A DNA stretch of 64,000 nucleotides from Mauremys mutica (Eukaryota; Chordata; Testudines; Geoemydidae): NCBI RefSeq assembly GCF_020497125.1, contig NC_059081.1, positions 64,624,768 to 64,688,767 of the forward strand, read 5' to 3'. Shown here piece after piece: positions 1 through 38,439 of this stretch. Position 1 is the first letter of the stretch, and each line of letters starts with the position of its first letter. The notes beneath the pieces were generated by a model. The model was not told where the DNA came from and searched no databases. It saw only the letters and a list, made by a program, of their open reading frames with translations. The position numbers and the translations under genes were made by a program.

Positions 1-1254
1 ATTTTGACATTTTCCTGACTCCCCTTTCAATATGTAACGAGCTGATCTCATCTGTTGTTTTGCAGATGGAAGCAGGTTTCTAAGGATATTATTGTAGCTT
101 GGGCATTTTCTGATGGTACCACATTAAAAGCAAGAAAAAAGCCAATCAGACTGATAATCCTGTTTACTTGTTCTTGGAAGCCGTTCTTGAAAATGCAATC
201 TGTGTCCATCTTCAGAATGGCTTTTCCTGGCAAGGACGGATCCATTTACCTTCTCGCTCCTTTCTACTTCCTATAACGTGTTGGTAAAAACACAGACAGT
301 AGTTGAAAAGCATAGATTCTGGATAGACTGTTGCAAATTGTGATTCTGCTCGTCAGACTGCCAGCCCAATTCTGCTCACTTGAAAAGTTTGCATGTGGTT
401 CATCTAAATGAGCATCTAAACTCTCAGTTGCTTAACCAAAACTGAAGCTCTGAACCTTGGGTGTGGGGAAAATTAGTCTGACAGTCTATCAGAGAAATAA
501 CGCTGATGAAACACAGCACATATTAACGGCAGGATCAAAGAGAAGGTAGAGGGATGAGGGAGAAAATGCTCATTTAAACACAAATAGCTTTGGCAATTAG
601 CAACTAAGGTAAGAAAATGCACATGAAGAGAATAATGGATTTATACTGAAGTCTGGTTTATCTGTAAATTCCCCCCAACAGGATTGTTCTTCTTTGTGGG
701 TCTGAATTTATACTTCTTGGTCCAGATTCTGACCCGGGTTACGCTGACAGGTGTGGTGTCTGTCCCTGCATGGCCTGGGACGTTCGGTGGCACCTGCTGG
801 TGTTGAAGCTGTAGTCTGAACCGAAGCATGAGGTGGAGCTGGGTGTATTGTGTAAAACTCAAACTGCTTCACTGCTCTGACTTCATTATTCGGTCGTTAC
901 CATATTTCCTTGTTGTCACTCTCGTCCTAATGAAGTGACTGTAATTAAGTGAAAGAGGGATTCATGGATTCTGGGGAGAGGTGAGAGGCAGTTAAAATGG
1001 GGTAGATAAAGGATTTACTTATTAGACTTATTTCTTTCATGATGCTGAAGTATCCAGCCTGGTAACCCTCATTTGCTCTGTATAATTGTCTCTACAGATT
1101 TTAAATTGCTTGCTGATCTAGAGTCTACTGTACAAACTTTAGATTGGGTTCCTTGCAATATCAACACGGGCTGTTTGATGTTTGCTAGGGAGATGTTAAA
1201 ACCATTCGGGATAATAGGCAAATGTCGGATTATGTTATTGAACATATCCTAACA

Positions 1255-1475
1255 ATGATGATGATTGAGCCTTGGCTCTTCTCTAGTGCTTTTCCTCACT
1301 AGACCTCAACCTTCTTCACAAAGGAGGCCAGAGTCATTATCCCCATTTTACAGATGGGGAAACTGAGGCCCAGAGTGGTGAAGTGCCTTTGCCCTCGTCT
1401 ACCAACAGGGCAGTGACAGATAGTGGAATAGAACCCAGGTCTCCTGTAATGCATAGTTTAACATATACCATTTGC
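1255..1475 (-). repeat. MIR-like SINE fragment
   Basis: The core near 1338-1375 reads, on the minus strand, like the MIR core (CTCAGTTTCCCCATCTG followed by taaaatggggataat). The right end resembles the degraded tRNA-like head. It is an old, diverged copy; boundaries are approximate. Confidence 0.7.
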
Positions 1476-1637
1476 TACATTATATTATTTTAAAAAGCAA
1501 TGGGCCAAATGCTCGCAACTGCCCATTAAAGTCAATGCCTGAGGAAAGATTAAATAAAAATGAGGGAGCAATTTTGCAACACTAAACCTAATTGATCCTG
1601 CAACTACTCACCCTCGTACTTAACTTAAAGTACAGGA

Positions 1638-2009
1638 ATGGTCCCATCGTCTTCTGTCAGGATCCTGGGCAAAGATAGGCAGACTAGTGGCAGAAGCTTG
1701 GGAGCCAGGACCTGTAGCCAGGGGTCAGAGCCAGTATCAGTGTCAAGAGTCAAGCTGAGGGTCAAGGCAGAGTTGGAATCAGGAGTCAAGCCAAGGGTCA
1801 GAGCTGGAGACAGAGTCAGGGATCTGGCTGAAGGTCAATACCAGTTATCAGGGGCCATGTTGGGGTTTTAGGGGTGGATCAGGAGTCAGAATGCAAGTCA
1901 GAGCCCAGGTCAGTACTGGGAGCTTGGAAACAGAGAAGCAGGGCAGATGTGGGAGATAGCTAGAGATCTGCATTGTTGTCTGGGCACTTCTTGGTATGCC
2001 CCATGGTCT
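1638..2009 (+). repeat. GTCAGAGCC-rich repeat-like segment
   Basis: The stretch repeats short phrases such as gtcagagcc, ggagtcaag and agggtcaga. A similar phrase-rich segment occurs at about 46790-47100, so both are probably pieces of one interspersed family. The open frames here are low-complexity and not convincing genes. Confidence 0.4.
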
Positions 2010-2017
2010 TCTATTGG

Positions 2018-2554
2018 CAGGGCCGCCCAGAGGATTCCGGGGGCCCGGGGTCTTCGGCGGCGGGGGGCCCTTCCGTTCCTGGACCCGCCGCAGAAGTGCC
2101 CCGAACACCCGCGGCGGGGCCCCCCCACTGCTGAATTACTGCCGAAGCGGGACCCGGCACCGAAGCACAGCCCGGTCTTCGGCGGTAATTCGGCGGAGGG
2201 GGGCCCCGCCGCGGGTCTTCGGGGCACTTCGGCGGCGGGTCCTGGAACGGAAGGGCCCCCCGCCGCCGAATTACCGCCGAAGACCGGGCTGAACTTCGGC
2301 GGCGGGTCCCGCTCCGTCTTCGGCGGTAATTCGCCAGCGGGGGGTCCTTCCGCCCTGGAGTGGAAGGACCCCCCGCCGGCGAAGACCGGGAGCGGCAGAA
2401 GCTCCTGCGCCCGGCCGCACAAGAGTTTGCCGGGCACCCCGGAGCGAGTGAAGGACCCCGCTCCAGGGGCCCCGAAAAACTCTGGTGGGGGCCCCCGTGG
2501 GGCTCGGGGCCTGGGGCAAATTGCCCCTCTTGCCCCCCCCTCTGGGCGGCCCTG
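2018..2554. mobile_element. GC-rich non-autonomous hAT-type element (MITE), 537 bp
   Basis: The ends are inverted repeats, CAGGGCCGCCCAGAGG at the left and its complement at the right. The element is flanked by a perfect 8-bp duplication TCTATTGG (2010-2017 and 2555-2562), which is the hAT hallmark. The interior is very GC- and CpG-rich and is built of modules around CTTCGGCGGTAATTCG in both orientations (for example about 2177, 2268 and 2318). Long open frames on both strands here are by-products of that composition. No transposase is encoded. Confidence 0.9.
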
Positions 2555-3147
2555 TCTATTGGATCAAGGAGCCAGATCACTCAGTCAGTCAAGGATCACT
2601 CAGTCATATCACTAGAGGGAAAACTTCCCGGGGCATGCAACCTCTGTGGATTGTGGGTTGCATGGAAAGGCCAGGTTACAGCTGCTTCCAGGCAGTAGTG
2701 TGGGGATGTTGGTTGCCTGGTAGTTCTGCAGGCCTGGATTTAAGTCCTGCCAATCCTTATAGTCTTTGGAGACAACTCTGAACTCTGCCACACACAGTTT
2801 TCCGGACCTTTGAGCACAGTGAGAGATTTCAGGGGGACAATTCATGGCCCCAGTGCAAGAAAACACTTAAGCGTGTGCTCACATCCCATGGACTTCACTT
2901 ACATGTGCTGTCCTGAATAGGGATGGTTTCATGAATCTGGACCCATTATGTTATTGAACATATCCTGACAATGATGAGTGAGTGAAGCCCATGCCAATGT
3001 GTTTGTAAGACTGAGGCCTTATCCTGAGTGCTAGTATGCCTGCTCGGGTAGGTAGTCCCACTGACTTCAATGGCACCTCAGGATTCAGTCTATTCTTTCT
3101 GTTAAACTAAAGGAAGGGATGAGAGAGGGAGAGTGCCGTAGGACTAA

Positions 3148-3369
3148 GGGAGTGTCTACACTGCAGCCACAGGGCAGGGAAGCTCTGGCAGTGTGCACTT
3201 CAGTGTGTCCCAGCCATGCGAGTTCCACATGGGCTTGTCCAATCACTGGAGTCTGTGCTACCACGGACGGCTTCGCTGCTCCAGTCCCCAAGCAAGCTAG
3301 ATTAAAGCTAGCTCAGATATGTCTCCATGACCAGCAGTCACACCCCACGACTGCCGTGGAGACGTATCC
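3148..3369. mobile_element. Harbinger-type MITE, 222 bp
   Basis: The termini GGGAGTGTCTACACTGCAG and (complement of right end) GGATACGTCTCCACGGCAG match at 13 of 19 positions. TAA flanks both sides (3145-3147, 3370-3372). The GTCTACAC motif is shared with the termini of the large Harbinger element at 50405-54515. It has no coding capacity. Confidence 0.7.
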
Positions 3370-4177
3370 TAACAGTTACCGTTTGGAGTACTATAATTTA
3401 CCATGAATTATGGGATTTTCTATTGAAAATTTAGATGGCAGACAATGATTTAAAAAAAAAAACATTCCTGCCCCCAGATTTATTAGGTTCTCGTTTCCAG
3501 CAGAGCTTCTACCTCTTTTTAATACCTGGCTGTTTAAGGGTCTCTTCCTTTCCTTTTTCAGTTTATTATTCCATATTTCAGATTATTCCAAAGCAATTCA
3601 TAAAACTAAACGAGGCTCTTTGGTACAATTTTAATGGTCTAAATTTGTTTTCAGGCTCTGTGAAAAAGAAAACCCAACTCTGTTACTAATGGCATTAAAA
3701 ACAAGGGGGAAATGAACACTGAGATTTTATTATAAACAGGATAAAATTTTCATGAAATTATGGAATGAGCACGTACCTTTACAATATGTTCTATCCAAGT
3801 TGTTAGTCAGTTCACTTTAGAATTAAAATATCACTGGTGGTAAATTGGTATGTAACAAAGCCCATTGTCTTTCACTTGTGTTGGTCTGCAGTACAGTGTT
3901 ATTCTTAGCTGGCCAGTGCAATATTCTTTTAGTGGGCATAGCCCTCGTAACATATAACAGTATTCTCAGTGACTTATCACTGAGGGTTAACCCTCAGCTC
4001 ATGCTTCTTATGGGGGTGGAACTCCTATGACCTCTGCTATCTGCTTGGACAGCCCATCTTCTCCACCGCCCTTGGAGTCCAAGATACCATCCCGTATATG
4101 CAGTATTGCAGTGTTGTGTTTTTATAGATGAGATGTGTATGCCAGTCCACTAGCTGCAAATGGAGATATGCTGTGTG

Positions 4178-4416
4178 TGGACATATCTACATGAGCACTT
4201 ACGCGAGGCAAGCTGTGGTGTACGTCTACTGTGCTCCAGCATACCGCACGCTAAGTGTGTGTATGGACCCCGCTGATGCCCACTACGTCAGTGCGCACCA
4301 GGAAACTTTTAGTGCGCATCAGCAGAGTCCCCACGGACGCCTAATACCTGGCATGATGAAGTGCTGTAGATTTGTAGCCCAGCTTGCTGCAGAGTAAGTG
4401 CTGGTGTAGGCATGCC
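4178..4416. mobile_element. Short inverted-repeat element (MITE candidate)
   Basis: The left arm (4179-4202, ending ctacatgagcacttac) pairs with the right arm 4394-4416 (gtaagtgctggtgtaggc), sharing AGCACTTAC and CTACA. I could not define a target duplication, so the superfamily is unknown. Confidence 0.55.
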
Positions 4417-5984
4417 CTGAGGCTGTTGTACGGAGAGACAGAAAAGAAACAAAAAAGAGAATGTTTGATGGAAGGCTGGATGGTAAAACAAATTTAGGAT
4501 TAATGAATGTGTGTTTTGATCATGCAGTGTAAGCATGGTTTGGCTGGGAGATGAACAGGGGAAATATTGATCCAGTGTCATACTGTGATGATAAGGGACT
4601 GCTGTGAAGCTGGAGGTGCTTTCTTTTGGTTGAGACCTATAGCCAAGGGCCTTATCACTGCTGGACATTACAAACCCCATGGGACTTTTCATAAGCACGG
4701 GGGTGATGAGCTCCAGTGGCTTGGTGAAACCTCAGGTTAGATAATTACAGCCTTTCAACCTACCTTTCCCTTGAGCGGGGTTTCGCGCCGGTTTCAAAAG
4801 CCTTTGATCCCAGAAGTGGCTGCGTGTCAGCTATGGATGATGTGATCTCTGTTATAGTTTGCATACTTCTCCACGCGGATGGTAAAAAGTTCTCGTGCCC
4901 TTTGAGTTGAAAGGTGCTGGGAAAAGGTGCTATATAATGAATCTATATTAGGGGAGGAAATAACCACATTGCAATTAAGCAGCTATAAGCAGGGTTTGTA
5001 TTGTTAACATTCCATTGGCATTTTATTACCGATTTGTTTTCAGAGTCCCTTCCACATTTGGCATACAAGGCTTCCATCCTCTTTTCCTTTAAATCCCTCA
5101 TTAAAACGTAGTTCTTCGGCAAAGCCCGTCAATGCTCAGTCATGTCAGTAAAAATGCACTCGCCAATTAAAACAGATTTGATGCTCTCAGAGCCAGAGCC
5201 AACCTCCGGATCATCCTGTGCGTTGTGTGTTTGATTTGTTCTCTCTGTCTGATAGAGGGGGGGTCAAATATTGCAAAATAGCGTTTGCAAATGCGTACTT
5301 GATTCTAAACACTTGTGAATTAAGCCATATTTTGGGCATGAGTCTCCTTAATTCTGAGCCGCTTTACAAAACTCTGGCTGTGTAAACAGCTTTAAATTAG
5401 GCCTAAATGTATTTAACTATCCTTCACTATTACATTATGTAAATGTAATTTACACCTACACAATTTTACATGCCATTTCAGGCCCATTATTATTATGAAT
5501 ATTTTCACAAACATTTTTTGTTCCCAGTTTTTAGGATAATGTCTGTTCTATGTACAGAACCCCACATCTGCATGTGAAAAGGGATATTTATATGCAAATA
5601 AGCACATTCATTATTCATTATTTGTCATTTATTATTCTCCTGTTTAAAAAGTTCAGGTCATCCGATGAGGAAACAAAAAAAAATGCCATGGGGATTTCCT
5701 GTTGTAACCAACAGTGAATAACGAAGAGTCAAAGTACAGAGTTTGCGAATGCCCAGTGTTCTGAAATGTTCATGTGTTGAGTACTTGTGAATATTGAATG
5801 CATTAGGAGAAATCAGGATTCATTCGCTAATGATTTGTGAATGGGGAAAAAAAGGCTAAATTTGTCCAAATAATTTAACCACATCAGATAATTTGATTGA
5901 TTCTACTGGCTAGTTAGATAGATTGTATTATCATTTGTGTTGTCAAGCACCGAGCATGCTGCTAGTACTTATGAGAGGCTAGAT

Positions 5985-6400
5985 CCGTGTGCCTCAACCC
6001 GCAGCTAGCGGCCACTTGCGGCCCAATTCTCACCCAGCTGCAGCCCAATCCGCACACAGCTGCAGCCCATGTGACATCCTCAGGACAGGGCGGGAGGGGC
6101 ACCTGTCTCTGATGCAGAGCTGGTGGGTGTGGGGGTGCAAAAATGGGGTGGTGCATGATCGAGCCCAGCGGCATCAGCCCCCTCAGCAGGATCAGGCCCA
6201 GCAGCATCGGCAGGAGGCCAGGGTGCTCAGTGCCCTCACACTCTGCAAGATCGCGGATCCTGTGACCCCAGCTTGAGCAGGCTCCCTGGCACTAGGACCG
6301 CAGCAGCAGGCAGGCTGAGGTAGCAGAACAGCGGGAGCGGGGGGGAAACAGGGAGCTAGGGCTGTGGGGAGCCCGGGGAGTGGGGTTCAGGGGCCTAGGG
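5985..6400. repeat. Interspersed-repeat-like GC-rich segment
   Basis: It begins with a phrase, GTGTGCCTCAACCCGCAG, that I recognise as typical of turtle interspersed repeats (possibly hAT-derived), followed by repeated 'cagctgcagccca'. No termini or duplications were defined. Confidence 0.35.
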
Positions 6401-6401
6401 C

Positions 6402-7312
6402 CTACACCTTGAATACTGCACGAAGTTCTGGACTCCCCATCTCAAAAAAGATATAATAGAAGTGGAAAGGATAGAGAGAAAGGCAACAAAAATCATGAGG
6501 GGTCTGAAAGAGCTTCCATATGGGGAGAGGTTAAATAGACTGGGACTGTTCAGCTTAGAAAAGAGGTGACTAAGGGGGGATATGATAGAGCTCTGTAAAA
6601 TCATGAACAGTGTGGAGGAAAGTGAATAAGGAAGTGGTGATTACTCCGTCACATAACACAAGAACCCAGGGTCACCCAATGGAATTAATAGGCAGCAGGT
6701 TTAAAACAAACAAAAGGAAGTACTTCTTCACACAACGGACAGTCAACCTGTGGAACGCCTTGCCAGGGCATGTCATGGAGGCCAAAAGTATAACTGGGAT
6801 CAAAGAAGAATTAGATAAGTTCATGGAGAATAGGTCCATCAATGGCTATTAGCTCTGATGCTCAGGGACACAACCCCATGCTCTGGGTGTCCCTAAGCCT
6901 CTGACTGCCAGAAACTGGGACTGGATGACCGGGGATGTATCCAGGGCCGGCTCTAGCACTTTTGCCGCCCCAAGCAGCAAAAAAAAAGCCGCGTTCGCGA
7001 TAGGCGGCAGCTCTACCGACGCTTCGTCTACAGTGGCAGTTTGGCGGCAGGTCCTTCGCTCCGAGACGGAGTGACGACCCCGCCACCGAGTTGCCACCGA
7101 ACGACCACATGTGCTGCCCCTCTCTTCATTGGCCACCCCAGGCACCTGCTTGCTATGCTGGTGCCTGGAGCCAGCCCTGGATGTATCACCTGATAATTGC
7201 CCTGTACAGGTCATTCCCTCTGAAGCTTCTGGCTCTGGCCGTTGTCGGAAGACAGGGTACGGGGGTACATGGACCTTTAGTCTGACCTAGTATGGCCGTT
7301 CTTATGTTCTTA
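6402..7312 (+). mobile_element. CR1 LINE 3' fragment, interrupted by a hAT MITE
   Basis: The + strand reads as a broken CR1 ORF2 C-terminus ([20 protein letters not shown], then stops), followed by the CR1 3' tail ending ...gttcttatgttcttat. The copy is 5'-truncated with several stop codons, hence inactive. It is split at 6942-7179 by a later insertion. Confidence 0.88.
6942..7179. mobile_element. hAT-type MITE nested in CR1, 238 bp
   Basis: Ends CAGGGCCGGCTCTAGCA / complement CAGGGCTGGCTCCAGGCA. A perfect 8-bp duplication GATGTATC lies at 6934-6941 and 7180-7187. Removing the element and one octamer joins the two CR1 halves in register, which proves it inserted later. Confidence 0.93.
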
Positions 7313-7440
7313 TTATATAAAATGTGCCAGGTCTAGGGGTGATGCAGTTTACTTCTTCCCCAGAGCAGGGAGGAAGCTCAGAGTAGACTGTGACTCTGTG
7401 CTTGTCTTCATGAGGAAAAATGGCATGTTCTTCTCTCCCG

Positions 7441-7640
7441 TTAGCTAAGACATGGTAACTAACATGAGGTTAAATCCTAGTGAAGTTAAGGCAGTTTGTA
7501 GTTTTACAATGAGTGAGCAGGTTGAGTTAACCCCTCAGCTCCACCGTAGTCTTTGCCTTGACCTGCTAAAACATATGAAAGCTACAAACCGCCTTGTCTT
7601 CACTGGGATTTGAATTCATGCTAGTGACCACCTGTTGGTG
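7441..7640. mobile_element. Long palindromic MITE-like element
   Basis: The arm 7472-7501 pairs with 7582-7611 at 26 of 30 positions, and pairing continues outward (ctaacatgag / ctagcatgaatt). The arms are separated by about 80 bp. The target duplication is not clear. Confidence 0.65.
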
Positions 7641-7856
7641 AACACGAGGTAAGAACATGCCTTTTTTCTTAGGGAAGAGGCACTCCGAATTGTAGTCTGC
7701 TTACTGAGGTGCTCCCGGATCAGCCCAGATATGCGCAGCCCCTTGCGCAGGGCAGATTGTAAAGTAGCCTCTTAATGGACCTTAAATATCAACAACAGGT
7801 AACAAATGGTTAAATGGCTTTATCTCTGACAACCCTTTTCCTCTCTCTGCCCTCAG

Positions 7857-36854
<28,998 letters not shown>

Positions 36855-37780
36855 AAGAGGCGCCACCAGCGTGAAATCCAAGTCTTCTCACACCAGGATA
36901 AAGGAGGAATCCCAATCCTGGTTGCTGAGACCATCTGTCCAGCCCATATTTGGTTATTTACATTTGTTTCCTAGGATCTGACATTTTTATCTTTGTAACT
37001 TACAGAGGAGACACAGTAACTCTATACTAACAATTCCCAGTCAGCCTCCCCGCTCAAGATGTTTGTTGGAAAACATTATCTATTCCTTCCCTGTTTGAAG
37101 CTCATATTCACTACCCGGTAGATTGGTAGATCCAGACCCTACTATGCTGGAGGAGACAGAAGAAAAAGTATATGGTCCTACACATCGGTGGTTAACTCTG
37201 TCTTTTTATAATAATTCCTTGAAGGTTCTTTCTGTGTTCTCCTTAGACAGTCCCTGCCACACTCAGGGGCAAGTGCTACACCCCACCCCATGGAACTGTC
37301 ACATAGTTTTTGTCTGTTCCCTATTGTTGACTATCAACATCTTTGTGACTTTCTCCTTTATAATACTCAAACCTGATGCTATTGCAGTTGCCTGCCATAG
37401 TACAGAGCAGCTGAATACGTTGAGTGTGACAGGAGCTCTTTAAAGTTAAAACACAAGAATTCACTGTTATTCTCCGACAACAAATGCTGGGCATGCAGCT
37501 ACTTTTTGTTTGTTTGTTTTAATCCTGGCAGAGTGTCATCTTTTCCAGTCTGCAGATTTGATGGGGGGTTGTGCTGGAATCACTTCTGAATTCTGTTCAG
37601 TCCTTAGTTTTTGAATTTGGTTTATTATACGAATCCTGGACCGCTACCAGCGCATCACAGGGTTCTTTCTCCATCTAATATATTGCTTCAAAGGAGGATA
37701 CTCCCAAAATGCCACCCTGCTCGCAAACATTTTGGACTGTAATTGTGAACATTAAACTGGAATACTTTCAAAATGAGATC
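36855..37780 (+). other. CPS1: CPS1 3' UTR (end approximate)
   Basis: About 0.9 kb of non-repetitive sequence between the CPS1 stop and the first good polyadenylation signal. The end is inferred from the signal at 37751. I saw no interspersed repeat in it. Confidence 0.75.
37751..37756 (+). promoter_or_regulatory. Probable CPS1 polyadenylation signal ATTAAA
   Basis: ATTAAA about 0.9 kb after the stop codon, followed by a T/G-containing segment at 37780-37800 that could be the downstream element. It is the best candidate before the repeats start at about 37876. Confidence 0.65.
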
Positions 37781-37875
37781 TGAGTGTTGCAGTTCTTAGC
37801 TCATTCTGATGAAATTACTCTCTCTTTGCCTCTCACCCAATGTTGCCTTTCTGGATGCCATCCCATCCCGATGGG

Positions 37876-38082
37876 TATATTTGTTTTGTATTTCAGTAGC
37901 GCTGAGGCGCTCCAGTCATGGCCCAAGATCCCACTGTGCTAATGCAATATTTGTTGTCTCTGTTGCAGCAGGCTCCAGTTTACAGGCTCCAGTCAAGGAG
38001 CAATGGCCGTTGTGCTAGGCACAGTCCACACACACAGAATAAAAAGATTGGCTCTGCACCATAGAGTTTATAATCTAAGTAC
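37876..38082 (+). repeat. Old dispersed repeat (shared with 14318 and 63150)
   Basis: It reads ttgtatttcagtagcgctgaggcgctccagtcatgg...ttgtgctaggcacagt...agagtttataatctaag. The copy at 63150 has the same order of phrases. The central stretch at 37945-37985 (caggctccag twice) is extra here. Confidence 0.6.
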
Positions 38083-38324
38083 TTTTTGTCCCTCTCTCTC
38101 TCGCTTATTTTTGTAACACACTGTGCTCTCTCTTAACATATACATGCAGTGCCCAGCCTTAGGAGGCATTCGACACTTACATGCACAATAAAAACCTCCA
38201 GAGTTGATATAGTTAATACCAACAAATTATTAATGCTCATGCTTCAGGGCTTAGGCCAGTCTCTAACTATTAGGGTTTAGGATTAGACCTTGGGGACATA
38301 TCATATGACATTGACCTACTGTGA

Positions 38325-38437
38325 GGTTTCGTGCACATTCTTCCAAAGCACTTGGTGTTGGCCACTGTCAGAGACAGGACACTGGACTGGATGGACTAAG
38401 GTCTGATCCCGGCCGGCAACTGCTATGTTCCTATCAT
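38325..38437 (+). mobile_element. CR1 LINE 3' end fragment
   Basis: gcacttggtgttggccactgtcagagacaggacactggactggatgg... ending gctatgttccta is a CR1 3' UTR of an older subfamily. Confidence 0.8.
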
Positions 38438-38439
38438 TG

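Larger units (their letters stand above)
1..7856 (+). other. CPS1: CPS1 intron upstream of first visible exon (5' end outside window)
   Basis: No further CPS1 exon was recognised here. The stretch contains a MIR-like fragment, a duplicated 33-mer, GC-rich and Harbinger-type MITEs, an inverted-repeat element, an AT-rich unique segment (about 4950-5900), a repeat-like GC-rich piece (about 5985-6400), a CR1 copy with a nested hAT and another palindromic element. Each is listed separately. Positions 1-1228 show nothing I can name. Confidence 0.7.

Noticed and set aside
55..276. Possible CPS1 exon after ttttgcag at 58-65
   Set aside because: An acceptor-like ttttgcag is present, but the following codons do not resemble the CPS1 residues expected upstream of 1048, and the distance and frame are unsupported.
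1947..2615. 222-codon + strand open frame, and several antisense ones
   Set aside because: They lie in the GC-rich hAT MITE (2018-2554); the frames result from stop-poor GC modules and contain only Pro/Gly/Arg-rich low-complexity sequence.
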